64,000 bases of DNA from Paenibacillus sp. FSL H8-0048 (GTDB lineage Bacteria > Bacillota > Bacilli > Paenibacillales > Paenibacillaceae): positions 5,890,001 to 5,954,000 of the forward strand of contig NZ_JBBODF010000001.1 of assembly GCF_038002825.1 (NCBI RefSeq). The letters are read 5' to 3'. Shown here piece by piece: positions 1 to 8,798 of the stretch. The translations under genes and the position numbers were made by a program. Each line of letters starts with the position of its first letter. Position 1 is the stretch's first letter. The notes under the pieces were generated by a model, which saw only the letters and a program-made list of their open reading frames with translations, was not told the DNA's origin and ran no database searches.

Positions 1-1551
1 CTTGCCCAGCGGGTGCCGCTGGAGCATTTATTCAATGAAGTCGGTAACGCTGCGTTTACACAAGCCAACAACGTATATCTGCTGCTGCTGCCGCTGGCGA
101 CAGCCGGAATACCCAGTACGCTTAGTAAAATGGTGTCCGAGCGCTATGCGCTGAACCGCCCGCAGGAAGCACAGCAGGTGTACCGGGCGGCGCTGATTTT
201 TGCGGCTGTGGTTGGTGTGCTTATGAGTGTGGCGCTCTACATAGCTGCTCCTTATTACGCGGAATCCAGCAAGGTTCCCGAGAGTACGCTGGCCATCCGG
301 GCGATTGCCCCGGCGCTGCTGCTGTTCCCCGCAATCGCGATGATGCGCGGGTATTTCCAGGGCCGCAACAATATGATGGCCGGTGGCATCTCACAGATTG
401 TCGAGCAGATTGCACGGGTATCCACGGCCATTCTGCTTGCTTTCATCCTGCTGCGCCAGGGCTACAGCAATACCTGGATGGCGGCAGGCGCATCCTTCGG
501 CAGTGTGCTCGGCAGTATCGGCGCCTTCGGCGTGATGCTGTATTATGCGATGAAGCTGCGCCGCAGCGAGGAGAAGGTCGCACTTTATGAATCAAACGAG
601 GCCCGTATCCCGCTGCTGAAGATTTATAAGGATATTTTCAAGTTATCCATACCGATTGTCTTATCTTCCGTTACGGTGCCTGTAGTGAACTTCATTGATA
701 CTACCTTTATTGTGCCGCTGCTTAGCGGGCAAATCGGCTTGAAGGAAGCGACGTGGACGCTGGGGATTTTCGGCAGCCGGGCACAGAGTGTGGCCGGGAT
801 TCCTCCGGTATTGTCGATCGCCCTAAGTGCATCGCTGATTCCGATTATCTCTGCCGCCTTCGCCCGCAAAGATGAACAGCACTTGCAGCGTCAGGTCACA
901 CTCGCCATGCGGGTATCCATTCTGACCGGAACACCGGTTGTTCTCTCGCTGGTCGTGGCGGCGTATTCCGTTAACGGCCTGCTGTTCAAAACACTGGACG
1001 GCAGCGGCATTGTGGCGATGCTGACGCTCGGAACTATTTTCCAGATTACGATGATGACCACTAACTCGATCCTGCTCGGAATGGGCAAATCGCGGATATC
1101 CATGTATTACGTGCTTGTGGGGATCCTCGTGAAGTTCGGCTCCAATTTCCTGTTCAGCCAGTGGTTTGGCATTTATGGCATTATTGGTTCCACGGCGCTA
1201 TGCTTCATAGTGATTACAATGCTTAACCTGCGGATGCTCAAAAAAATCGTCCCCTTCTCTATTCTTGGCAAACGCTGGGGAGGCTTCTCCATTGCAGTTC
1301 TGGCCTCCGCAGGAATTGGCTATGGCTTGAATGAAGCAGGGCTACTTCTGACTGAGCTGATGCCAGCCCGTCTGGCCTTCCTGATTACCTGTCTGGTGGT
1401 GGGAGCGGCAGTTGTGGTTGTGTATCTCGTTCTCCTGATCATTCTGGGCGTCCTCAGCAGCCAGGAGATTGCCGGTTATCCCCGTCCGCTGCGCAAGGTG
1501 CTGGGTCCTTTGATGAGATTGCAGCCGGCCCGTGTACGTTCCGGTGAATAA
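1..1551 (+). CDS. MurJ/SpoVB-type polysaccharide/lipid flippase, 5' truncated by window edge
   Basis: The reading frame is open from base 1, so the first visible start (GTG at 13) is probably internal and the true start lies outside the window. About 515 residues are visible. They form a 12-14 helix membrane protein with the MATE/MVF look: an early STLSKMVSERYA segment and repeated small-residue-rich helices. It most resembles the Bacilli YtgP/SpoVB group (about 530-550 residues), which flips lipid-linked cell-wall or spore-cortex precursors across the membrane, so perhaps 20-40 residues are missing. Family membership is fairly clear; the substrate (lipid II or another polyprenyl-linked sugar) cannot be told from sequence. 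It ends about 115 bases before a thioredoxin-like gene on the same strand. Confidence 0.82.
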   Translation, partial: LAQRVPLEHLFNEVGNAAFTQANNVYLLLLPLATAGIPSTLSKMVSERYALNRPQEAQQVYRAALIFAAVVGVLMSVALYIAAPYYAESSKVPESTLAIRAIAPALLLFPAIAMMRGYFQGRNNMMAGGISQIVEQIARVSTAILLAFILLRQGYSNTWMAAGASFGSVLGSIGAFGVMLYYAMKLRRSEEKVALYESNEARIPLLKIYKDIFKLSIPIVLSSVTVPVVNFIDTTFIVPLLSGQIGLKEATWTLGIFGSRAQSVAGIPPVLSIALSASLIPIISAAFARKDEQHLQRQVTLAMRVSILTGTPVVLSLVVAAYSVNGLLFKTLDGSGIVAMLTLGTIFQITMMTTNSILLGMGKSRISMYYVLVGILVKFGSNFLFSQWFGIYGIIGSTALCFIVITMLNLRMLKKIVPFSILGKRWGGFSIAVLASAGIGYGLNEAGLLLTELMPARLAFLITCLVVGAAVVVVYLVLLIILGVLSSQEIAGYPRPLRKVLGPLMRLQPARVRSGE

Positions 1552-1665
1552 TGATATGACTATTGTCTTGATTTGTCATTATTGTTTGACTTATTCCGTA
1601 CATTTTGATTCACTTAAAGAGCAAGCTTCGTGTGGAACTCTCTGATAGAAGGGAATGGTCAATTG

Positions 1666-2010
1666 ATGGACAAAATCAGCTCCCCTGCCCAGTTCCAGGT
1701 GGCAATTCAGTCTCCGCGCCTGACGGTGGCAGTCTTCAAGGCAGATTGGTGTGTGGATTGCAAATTCATTGATCCGTTCATGCCGGATGTGGAACAGAAA
1801 TATGCAGAGCGCCTTACCCTGGTCGAAGTGGATGTCGATGCTGTAGGAGATGTCAGCCAGGAACAGAATATACTGGGCATTCCAAGCTTTGTCGCGTACA
1901 CCGATGGCCGGGAATTGGTCCGGTTCGTGAACAAGCTCCGCAAGTCCCGGGAGGAAATCGAGAAGTTTCTGGATACGGCGCTGGACGTTTATCTCAGCAT
2001 TCACAAGTAA
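1666..2010 (+). CDS. Thioredoxin-family protein (WCVDC active site)
   Basis: A 114-residue single thioredoxin fold. The redox motif WCVDC (Cys29 and Cys32 from this start) follows the usual beta-strand, and the cis-proline loop GIPSF is present. There is no signal peptide, so it is probably cytoplasmic. The ATG at 1666 is preferred over an in-frame GTG at 1630 because AGAAGGGA sits just upstream and the fold begins at MDKISSPAQF. The C-V-D-C dipeptide differs from the G-P of housekeeping thioredoxin (trxA is at 41810), which suggests a specialised partner. The gene is closed by a strong terminator. Function beyond thiol-disulfide exchange is not inferable. Confidence 0.85.
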   Translation: MDKISSPAQFQVAIQSPRLTVAVFKADWCVDCKFIDPFMPDVEQKYAERLTLVEVDVDAVGDVSQEQNILGIPSFVAYTDGRELVRFVNKLRKSREEIEKFLDTALDVYLSIHK

Positions 2011-2016
2011 TTACGC

Positions 2017-2059
2017 AGCACCGCTTTCGCCCTATTTTGAGCAGAAGCGGTGCTTTTTC
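2017..2059 (+). terminator. Rho-independent terminator after the thioredoxin-like gene
   Basis: Perfect 10-bp inverted repeat (AGCACCGCTT at 2017-2026 and its complement at 2045-2054) with an 18-base loop, followed by a T-rich run. Confidence 0.78.
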
Positions 2060-2126
2060 TAATAATATAAATAATATAGAATTTATACTGCTTCATACTC
2101 ATTCCTATACAATACGGGTGATACTA

Positions 2127-3062
2127 TTGACGACACTTCAATTAAAATGGCTCAGCTATCTGACCTGTCTCATTATGTTCATGGCGTTGTTCGGCGGGGT
2201 TGTGGTGACGAAGACCGGCTCGGGGCTGGAATGCGGGAATGAGTGGCCGCTGTGCCACGGGAAGCTGATCCCGGCCTATACCATCGGCTCTCTGATTGAA
2301 TATACCCACCGCTTGTTCAGCGGCCTGGCAGGCCTGTTATCACTGGCTTCCATGGTTGCCTTCTGGCGTTATGCCAGGCACCGCAAGGATCTGCTGGCCT
2401 ACGCTCTGCTAACCCTGATATTCGTCATCGTTCAAGGCGGAATGGGAGCGCTTGCAGTTGTGAAGTCGCAGTCGGCTGCGGTTATGGCCCTGCACATGGG
2501 CTTCTCGCTGATTGCCTTCGCCGGTTCGCTGATGCTGGCGCTTGGGACTTGGCGGGCGTTCTCTCCGGGAGCGGAACTCAGCACAGGAAGTCCCAAAGTC
2601 CGCCCTGCCTTCCGCAACTTAACCTGGGTTACTGCAGTATATTCATATATCGTTGTCTACATTGGGGCCTACGTAAGCCACACCAGCTCCCAGGGCGGGT
2701 GCTCCGGCTGGCCGCTGTGTAACGGACAGTGGATTCCGGAGATGAGCGGCGGAGTAGGGATCGTATTCGTCCACCGGATTGCGGCGGCGATTCTGTTCCT
2801 GCTTACGGCTATCCTTGGGCATCTGGCCTTCTGGAAGTATAAGGAGCTGCCGGAGCTGAGGGCTCTGGGAGTAGCGGCAGTCCTGCTATGCCTGATGCAG
2901 GTATTCAGCGGAGCGGCTGTGGTATACACACTGAATAATGAAAAATTGTACATATTTGCTGCAATGTCTCATATTGTGCTGATCTCCGGGCTCTTCGGGG
3001 TTCTGTGCTATATGAGTGTAAGGGTCTGGCAGTTAAGCGGAGCTGGCAAGGGCAGCAAGTGA
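2127..3062 (+). CDS. ctaA: Heme A synthase (COX15/CtaA family)
   Basis: An integral membrane enzyme that oxidises the heme O methyl group to formyl, giving heme A for cytochrome aa3 oxidase. About 311 residues and eight helices in two four-helix halves. Each half carries the family's extracytoplasmic cysteine pair (GLECGNEWPLCHGK and GGCSGWPLCNGQ) and heme-ligand histidines (EYTHRLFSG, LHMGFSL, VFVHRIAA, MSHIVL). A TTG at 2127, giving MTTLQLKWLSY, is the likely start because helix 1 begins directly after it; a GTG at 2118 is an alternative. Codons upstream of that read through non-conserved sequence. No ctaB neighbour is visible. Assignment is firm; the exact start is not. Confidence 0.9.
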   Translation: MTTLQLKWLSYLTCLIMFMALFGGVVVTKTGSGLECGNEWPLCHGKLIPAYTIGSLIEYTHRLFSGLAGLLSLASMVAFWRYARHRKDLLAYALLTLIFVIVQGGMGALAVVKSQSAAVMALHMGFSLIAFAGSLMLALGTWRAFSPGAELSTGSPKVRPAFRNLTWVTAVYSYIVVYIGAYVSHTSSQGGCSGWPLCNGQWIPEMSGGVGIVFVHRIAAAILFLLTAILGHLAFWKYKELPELRALGVAAVLLCLMQVFSGAAVVYTLNNEKLYIFAAMSHIVLISGLFGVLCYMSVRVWQLSGAGKGSK

Positions 3063-3123
3063 TAAGGTAACGGCAACGGTGGACGGGATAAGCATAAGGT
3101 CCTGTTTGAGGAGGAACGCTATA

Positions 3124-4896
3124 GTGCGATACAGTAATTTACGACAATGGATCGAGCAGCTCCGCAGGGATAAGGATCTGGCAGTGATAGATACGCCTGT
3201 TGATCCTTATCTGGAGCTTGCCGAAATTCACCGCCGGGTGGTCGAGGAGGAAGGCCCGGCTCTGCTGTTCACGAACGTGCAAGGAACACCGTTCCCGGTT
3301 GCAACGAATCTGTTCGGCACAGTCCGGCGCGTCAACAAGGCCTTCGGGACCAGACCAGAACAGCTGCTGAAGTCGCTGACAACGGCGATGGAGCAGCTGA
3401 TTCCGCCTTCAGCCGCCGGCTTATGGCGGGAGAGGACGGTGCTGCTTGAGCTGCTGAGGGCAGGAACCAAGAACGTACCGCAAGGAGAGGCTCCGGTGCT
3501 CGGCGTCTGCAGCAGCAGTGATCCGCTGAAGGAGCTGCCCCGGATTACAGCCTGGCCTAAGGATGGCGGGGCATTCCTCACGCTTCCTCTGGTCTATACG
3601 GAGAATATCACCAACCCCAAGGATCATAACCTCGGAATGTACCGGATTCAGATGTACGACGACAGCACCACAGGCATCCACTGGCAGATTCACAAGGGTG
3701 GCGGCTTCCATCACTCGCAGGCAGAGCATCTCGGCGAGACCCTGCCGGTGTCTGTCTTCATCGGCGGGCCGCCGGCCCTGATTGCTGCGGCAGTGGCTCC
3801 GGTCCCGGAACGGATTCCGGAGCTGATGCTGGCGTCGCTGATGCTGGGCGGCAAGCTTCCCATGGTGCAGGACCCCTTGGGCGGGCACCGGATTCCGGCC
3901 GAGGCTGAATTCTCCATCCGGGGACGTGTGTCTCCGCTGGAGCGGAGAGCGGAAGGACCGTATGGCAGCCAGTCCGGCTACTATTCCATGCAGCATGATT
4001 TCCCAGTCATGCATGTTCAGCGGATGTGGCACCGCAAGGATGCCATCTACCCGGCGACCATCACCGGCAAGCCGCGCCAGGAGGATTATTATCTGAAGGA
4101 TTATTTGCAGCGGCTGCTCGCTCCGGCCTATCCTCTGCTGATCCCTTCGGTCAAAGCGCTATGGTCCTATTCCGAATCCGGTTCGCATTCATTGACCTCA
4201 GCGGTCGTGAGGGAGAGCTATCCGCGTGAGTATATGGTGTCTGCGTTTCGTATCTTAGGGGAAGGCCAGCTCTCCTTAACCAAATTCCTGCTGCTGACTA
4301 ATGTTCAGGTAGAGCTTGCCGATTTCCCTAAATTGCTGGAAACGGTGCTTGAGCGCTTCAACCCGCACACGGATCTGACGATCTTTGCCAATACCTCCAT
4401 GGATACGCTGGATTATACCGGACGCAAGCTGAACCATGGCAGTAAGGCGGTGATGGCGGGCATCGGAAGCCCGGTCCGTCAGCTGCCGAGGACCTATACA
4501 GAGGGGCTGCTTCCATCAATCACCGCCGCTGTGCCTTATTGCGGAGGATGTTTAGCCGTTTCCGGTGCATCCTATGAAGAGGACCCGGAGCTGCCAGAGC
4601 GGCTGGTTACTGCCTTCAAGGAGAGGGAGACCTCCTGGCCTTTGATTGTGCTGGTCGATCAGGCGGAAGAGGCGGTAAGAACACAGACCTCATTCCTGTG
4701 GTCTGTATTCACCCGCTTCAATCCGGCGGATGATATTTATTCGGCGGCCGGGGTACGCCGGGGCAGTATCAGCTATACGCTGCCGATCATTATAGATGCC
4801 CGGATGAAGCCGGGATACCCGGAGGAGCTGGCTCCAAGCGAGGATATTGCGAAGCGGGTAGCGCGGGGCTGGAACCGTTATTTTCCTCTAGCGTAG
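3124..4896 (+). CDS. UbiD-family prFMN-dependent decarboxylase (possibly MqnL-like)
   Basis: About 590 residues. The GTG at 3124 is preferred because GAGGAGGA lies 8 bases upstream and the family N-terminus (SNLRQWIEQL) begins there. UbiD proteins bind prenylated FMN and a metal and (de)carboxylate aromatic or unsaturated acids. Visible motifs are RIQMYDDSTTGIHWQIHKGGG (cofactor/metal region) and RRAEGPYGSQSGYYS. In the latter, the position that is Glu or Asp in the usual EGPFGE/D signature is Ser here, while the first Glu is kept. Length and an mqnE gene 6 kb downstream suggest a role in futalosine-pathway menaquinone synthesis (MqnL), but that is inference; a phenolic-acid decarboxylase is possible. 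The HEPN gene follows closely, probably co-transcribed. Confidence 0.83.
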   Translation: MRYSNLRQWIEQLRRDKDLAVIDTPVDPYLELAEIHRRVVEEEGPALLFTNVQGTPFPVATNLFGTVRRVNKAFGTRPEQLLKSLTTAMEQLIPPSAAGLWRERTVLLELLRAGTKNVPQGEAPVLGVCSSSDPLKELPRITAWPKDGGAFLTLPLVYTENITNPKDHNLGMYRIQMYDDSTTGIHWQIHKGGGFHHSQAEHLGETLPVSVFIGGPPALIAAAVAPVPERIPELMLASLMLGGKLPMVQDPLGGHRIPAEAEFSIRGRVSPLERRAEGPYGSQSGYYSMQHDFPVMHVQRMWHRKDAIYPATITGKPRQEDYYLKDYLQRLLAPAYPLLIPSVKALWSYSESGSHSLTSAVVRESYPREYMVSAFRILGEGQLSLTKFLLLTNVQVELADFPKLLETVLERFNPHTDLTIFANTSMDTLDYTGRKLNHGSKAVMAGIGSPVRQLPRTYTEGLLPSITAAVPYCGGCLAVSGASYEEDPELPERLVTAFKERETSWPLIVLVDQAEEAVRTQTSFLWSVFTRFNPADDIYSAAGVRRGSISYTLPIIIDARMKPGYPEELAPSEDIAKRVARGWNRYFPLA

Positions 4897-4922
4897 AAGT
4901 GAACTTTAAGGAGGGTCAAAAT

Positions 4923-5669
4923 ATGCTGCGGACATTACTGGGAGAGCCGCCCCGCGTGAACAGCGGTGTGCTGGCTGAAGCTATGGAGTCCATGGCGAAG
5001 GCTGCCTCCATGCTGCGCAAGGAGATGGCGGCACATGAAGACCATGACCATGAATACCGCAAGCTGGAAATCTGGACACGGGGCCTGATCTCCTCTTTGG
5101 ATGAGCTGGAGCAGAGCTGGTTCGCAGCCGCCTTTTTCCGGAAGTCAGTGATTGCCGGTTATATGGATGATATGTCGTCCACCGAGCAGGGGGAGTACGC
5201 CAGATATGTGTATTTCTACAAGGATGGCTTCATCCGTGTCTTCTCGCTGCTGGACAAGCTGGGTACGGTGCTCAATAATCTGTACCATCTCAATACAGGC
5301 AAGGTGAAGACGCATTTCTCCTATTTCACGGTGCTGAGGCAATTTCAGCTGCTTCACCCGCATCATCCGCTCGCGGACGAACTGGAGCGGATCAGGAATT
5401 CCTACCGGGAGCCGGTGGAGAATCTGCGCAAGCGGCGTAATGCCGAGATCCATTACATGAACGCGGAGATGACCGACGACCTCTGGCAGCGTCACCAGGG
5501 ACTGCATGACAAGATCCGTCTGGAGGATCTGGACAGCCATCTGGAGGATTTGAAGCAGAGTCTGGAGATGGTATGCCAATCCCTGACCGCCGCATACAAG
5601 TACGGGAATGAACAATGGCACAAGAAACTAGCGGCCTCAGGCCCGAAATCCGGACATGAACGTACGTAA
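4923..5669 (+). CDS. Cthe_2314-like HEPN domain protein
   Basis: 248 residues, all-helical, no membrane segments. The ATG at 4923 has AAGGAGG 8 bases upstream and is chosen over a GTG at 4899. Near the C-terminal third is RKRRNAEIHYMNAEM, which fits the RxxxxH (R-NAEIH) signature of HEPN domains, some of which are RNases in toxin-antitoxin or defence modules. The whole protein resembles the Firmicute Cthe_2314-type HEPN family, remembered rather than searched. It starts 26 bases after the UbiD-like gene. No partner antitoxin or nucleotidyltransferase is adjacent, so a toxin role is not supported by context. Confidence 0.7.
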   Translation: MLRTLLGEPPRVNSGVLAEAMESMAKAASMLRKEMAAHEDHDHEYRKLEIWTRGLISSLDELEQSWFAAAFFRKSVIAGYMDDMSSTEQGEYARYVYFYKDGFIRVFSLLDKLGTVLNNLYHLNTGKVKTHFSYFTVLRQFQLLHPHHPLADELERIRNSYREPVENLRKRRNAEIHYMNAEMTDDLWQRHQGLHDKIRLEDLDSHLEDLKQSLEMVCQSLTAAYKYGNEQWHKKLAASGPKSGHERT

Positions 5670-5679
5670 AAACTTACCT

Positions 5680-5709
5680 TTGACAAAAAACTCGAAACTG
5701 AACTATACT
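5680..5709 (+). promoter_or_regulatory. Sigma-A promoter for the metNIQ operon
   Basis: TTGACA at 5680 and TATACT at 5704 are separated by 18 bases, directly upstream of the SAM riboswitch and downstream of the HEPN gene stop. Confidence 0.78.
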
Positions 5710-5757
5710 AAGGCATACATTAACTTCTGACAGGATACGGAATATATAACCTCATAC

Positions 5758-5897
5758 TTTATCTTATCGAGAGCGGCGGAGGGATAGGCCCGATGAAGCC
5801 CGGCAACCGGTTTGAATACAGCGAAGCGCTGCATCCAAATGTCATGGTGCTAATTCCTACAATGCCGCCGGTTACGGGGTATTTGGCAGATGAGAAG
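5758..5897 (+). promoter_or_regulatory. SAM-I (S-box) riboswitch aptamer
   Basis: The leader contains the S-box signature: CTTATCGAGAG, then GGCGGAGGGA, then GATGAAGCCCGGCAACC, followed by the P3/P4 arms and a closing GATGAGAAG that pairs with CTTATC to make P1. S-box RNAs bind S-adenosylmethionine and terminate transcription when SAM is plentiful. Position ahead of metNIQ fits exactly. The terminator hairpin follows at 5918. Confidence 0.93.
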
Positions 5898-5917
5898 GCA
5901 TTGTCATTATACACACA

Positions 5918-5957
5918 GGGCCTCTTGCGATCTGCATGGATCGTAAGGGGTCTTTTT
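5918..5957 (+). terminator. Riboswitch-controlled intrinsic terminator
   Basis: A 14-bp stem with G-U pairs (arms at 5919-5932 and 5939-5952) and a run of T. It is the expression platform of the S-box leader and should form when SAM is bound. Confidence 0.82.
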
Positions 5958-5998
5958 ATTGCAATGATGGAAGCTAGAACAGAAGGGGGACGCAGCGG

Positions 5999-7015
5999 TT
6001 GATAGAATTGAAGGATATAACTAAGGTGTATGGCAAAGGCAGTAAGCAGGCAACTGCACTCTCTGCGCTGAGCCTGTCGATTAAGAAGGGTGAAATCTTC
6101 GGGGTGATCGGTCACTCCGGGGCCGGCAAAAGCACGCTGATCCGCTGCATTAATCTGCTGGAGCGCCCGACTGCGGGAGAAGTATGGGTGGGCGGTGTGG
6201 AGCTGACAGCGCTTAGCCAGGGACAGCTGCAGGAGCAGCGGCGCAAGATCGGGATGATTTTTCAGCATTTCAATTTGCTCTCATCGGCTACAGTCTATGA
6301 CAATATCGCCTTTCCGCTGCGGCTGATCGGAGCCGGAAGGAACGAGATTGAACGCAAGGTCAAGGATCTGCTCGCGCTGGTCGGACTGGAGGAGCACTGG
6401 AATAAGTACCCGGCCCAGCTATCCGGCGGACAGAAGCAGCGTGTCGGGATTGCCCGGGCGCTGGCGAGTGATCCGGAAGTTCTGTTATGCGATGAGGCGA
6501 CCTCGGCGCTTGATCCGCAGACGACAGACTCCATTCTGCGCCTGCTGATGGACATCAACAGCAAATTCCATCTGACCATCGTGCTGATCACCCATGAGAT
6601 GCATGTGATTCAGAGCATCTGTGACCGTGTTGCCGTGATCCATGGCGGCGGCATTGTGGAGCAGGGTGAAGTGGCTGAGGTCTTTCTGAAGCCGAAGCAT
6701 GAGGTCACCAAGGAATTCATCCGCAGTGAGACCCAGTCGGACGGACCGCTCCGGCAAGCGATTGATGCTGTGCAGCCAGGCTTCACGAAGTCTGTCAAAA
6801 TCACTTTTCTCGGGCAAAAGACTTACGGGTCCACGCTCTCCCAGGTGGTTCAGGGAACCGGGGTCCACTTCGCCATTCTTCATGGCACTATCTCTACGAT
6901 CAAGGATGTTCCTTACGGGCAGCTGATTGTACGGTTCGAAGGACCTGAGGGTGCGGTTGAAGACACGCTCCGTGAGTTAGTAGCGCAGGGGCTTGATGTG
7001 GAGGTGATTTCGTAA
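5999..7015 (+). CDS. metN: Methionine ABC transporter ATP-binding protein
   Basis: 338 residues; the TTG at 5999 has AGAAGGGGGA 8 bases upstream. It has an ABC ATPase domain with Walker A GHSGAGKS (residues 38-45), signature LSGGQKQR, Walker B LLCDEATSALD and H-loop LITHEM. A C-terminal NIL domain (about 255-338) in MetN homologues binds methionine and inhibits transport. It energises uptake of methionine together with MetI (overlapping by one base) and MetQ. The S-box leader makes this a methionine importer with high confidence. Confidence 0.95.
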   Translation: MIELKDITKVYGKGSKQATALSALSLSIKKGEIFGVIGHSGAGKSTLIRCINLLERPTAGEVWVGGVELTALSQGQLQEQRRKIGMIFQHFNLLSSATVYDNIAFPLRLIGAGRNEIERKVKDLLALVGLEEHWNKYPAQLSGGQKQRVGIARALASDPEVLLCDEATSALDPQTTDSILRLLMDINSKFHLTIVLITHEMHVIQSICDRVAVIHGGGIVEQGEVAEVFLKPKHEVTKEFIRSETQSDGPLRQAIDAVQPGFTKSVKITFLGQKTYGSTLSQVVQGTGVHFAILHGTISTIKDVPYGQLIVRFEGPEGAVEDTLRELVAQGLDVEVIS

Positions 7016-7674
7016 TGGATTTTAGCACAATCAATTGGGAAGAAATGCTGGAAGCTACGATTGCTACACTCAAAATGATCGCTATTTCAGGAATATTCAC
7101 AATAATCCTTGGTTTACCGCTCGGAATTGTGTTATATTTATGGGGGAAGTCAAAAAACATTATTATCAGGGTTGTTTACTCGGTATTATCCTTTATTGTG
7201 AATATTCTGCGCTCGGTTCCTTTTATCATTCTGATGGTTGCCCTGATTCCGTTAAGTAAGACTATTATGGGAACCTCGATAGGGGTACTTGGAACGATCC
7301 CGGCACTGGTGATCGGCGCGGCACCCTTCTTCGCCAGACTGGTGGAGACGGCACTGCGGGAGGTTGACCGGGGAATCATTGAAGCAGCGCAGGGCATGGG
7401 AGCGTCCACCGGGCAGATTGTGATGCGCGTGCTGCTGCCGGAGGCCCGTCCGGGTCTGCTGGCCGGAGTAACCATTACTGTAGTGACCCTTGTCTCGTAT
7501 ACTGCGATGTCCGGCATGATCGGGGGCGGCGGTCTGGGTGACCTGGCGATCCGCTACGGATATTACCGTTATGAGAAGGAAGTTATGATCATCTCGGTAG
7601 CGCTGATGGTCATTCTGGTGCAGCTGCTGCAAATGGCCGGCGACCGGCTGGTAAGACATTTTACACGGAAATAA
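7015..7674 (+). CDS. metI: Methionine ABC transporter permease
   Basis: 219 residues and about five to six transmembrane helices of the BPD_transp_1 fold. The EAA coupling loop reads EAAQGMGASTGQIVMRVLLPEA and contacts MetN. The ATG overlaps the metN stop (TAATG), which indicates translational coupling. It lies between metN and metQ in the SAM-riboswitch operon. Confidence 0.95.
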   Translation: MDFSTINWEEMLEATIATLKMIAISGIFTIILGLPLGIVLYLWGKSKNIIIRVVYSVLSFIVNILRSVPFIILMVALIPLSKTIMGTSIGVLGTIPALVIGAAPFFARLVETALREVDRGIIEAAQGMGASTGQIVMRVLLPEARPGLLAGVTITVVTLVSYTAMSGMIGGGGLGDLAIRYGYYRYEKEVMIISVALMVILVQLLQMAGDRLVRHFTRK

Positions 7675-7732
7675 GGTACGTCCACATATAGCCTTATTCA
7701 ATAAACCATATGGATTAGAGGGGGATTTACAG

Positions 7733-8608
7733 ATGAAAAAAGTACTGCTTACATTATTCAGCCTGACCTTGGTATTGGTGCTTGCCGCTTGCGGAAACAA
7801 CAAGGCGAATAACGCCGCGAATTCTGCTGCAACAACGGCACCTACGGAAGCGGCTGGTGCAGAAGCGACTACAGAGCCTGCTGCAGAACCGGTAACCCTG
7901 GTGATTGGTGCCTCTGCTGTACCGCATGCGGAAATCCTCAAAGCGATTGCCCCGCAGCTTGAAGCCCAAGGCATTAAGCTGGATATCAAAGAATTCTCGG
8001 ATTATATCCTGCCCAATACACAGCTTGCCGAGAAGCAGCTCGATGCGAACTTCTTCCAGCACAAGCCTTACCTGGATGATCAGAACTCGAAGAACGGCAC
8101 AGATCTCGTAGCTGTAACCGCTGTTCATGTAGAGCCATTTGGCGCTTATTCCAAAAAAATCAAGTCGATCGACGAATTGGCAGAGGGTGCGAAGGTTGCG
8201 ATTCCGAATGATGCAACGAACGGAGGCCGCGCATTGATTCTGCTGGCGAAGAACGGTCTGATCAAGCTGAAGGATGACACCAACATTGCTTCCACCAAAG
8301 CGGATATTACCGAGAACGCCAAGAAGCTGGATATCATTGAGCTGGATGCAGCCATGCTGCCCCGTCAGCTGGATGAGGTAGACCTGGCGCTGATCAACAC
8401 CAACTTCGCCCTGGATGCCAAGCTGTCTCCAACGAAGGATGCGTTGTTCATCGAAGGCGGAGATTCCCCGTATGCCAACCTGCTGGTAGCCCGTCCTGAC
8501 AATAAGGATTCGGATGCCATTCAGAAGCTGGCAGCTGCGCTGACTTCCCCGGAAGCGAAGGCATTCATCGAAAAGCAATATGATGGAGCGATTATTCCAG
8601 CATTCTAA
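7733..8608 (+). CDS. metQ: Methionine-binding lipoprotein
   Basis: 291 residues. A lipoprotein signal peptide ends in the lipobox LVLAAC (Cys about residue 22), then a low-complexity Ala/Thr/Glu linker, then a NlpA/MetQ-type binding domain (from about residue 50, VTLVIGASAVPHAEIL). The family motif region ANFFQHKPYLDDQN is present. Anchored on the outer face of the membrane, it delivers methionine to MetNI. RBS GAGGGGG precedes the ATG. Terminator follows at 8651. Confidence 0.95.
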   Translation: MKKVLLTLFSLTLVLVLAACGNNKANNAANSAATTAPTEAAGAEATTEPAAEPVTLVIGASAVPHAEILKAIAPQLEAQGIKLDIKEFSDYILPNTQLAEKQLDANFFQHKPYLDDQNSKNGTDLVAVTAVHVEPFGAYSKKIKSIDELAEGAKVAIPNDATNGGRALILLAKNGLIKLKDDTNIASTKADITENAKKLDIIELDAAMLPRQLDEVDLALINTNFALDAKLSPTKDALFIEGGDSPYANLLVARPDNKDSDAIQKLAAALTSPEAKAFIEKQYDGAIIPAF

Positions 8609-8650
8609 GCTTAAGCTTAAGCTTAGGCAAGCTGAATAATCCTAATGAGA

Positions 8651-8706
8651 CCAGAAGCAGCCCGGCAGCCAGGAATGGCTGGCGGAGCCGCTTCTGGTTT
8701 TTTTTG
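8651..8706 (+). terminator. Terminator of the metNIQ operon
   Basis: Long hairpin: CCAGAAGC at 8651 pairs with GCTTCTGG ending at 8698, with an inner GGCAGCC/GGCTGGC stem, then eight T. Confidence 0.85.
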
Positions 8707-8746
8707 CGAACCCGGTGGTTGATCCTGCAGACGAAATCCTCTATAA

Positions 8747-8782
8747 TAAAAAAAATCCCGGCCTCTTAGCGGAGGCCGGGAT
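8747..8782 (-). terminator. Terminator of the NifU-like gene
   Basis: An 11-bp perfect stem (8755-8765 with 8772-8782) with, on the minus strand, a following run of nine T. It lies just beyond the stop of the minus-strand gene at 8799. Confidence 0.85.
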
Positions 8783-8798
8783 GGTTTATGAAACGGGA

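Noticed and set aside
4923..5669. HEPN/MNT toxin-antitoxin module
   Set aside because: There is no nucleotidyltransferase or antitoxin gene next to it, and it is co-directional with metabolic genes.
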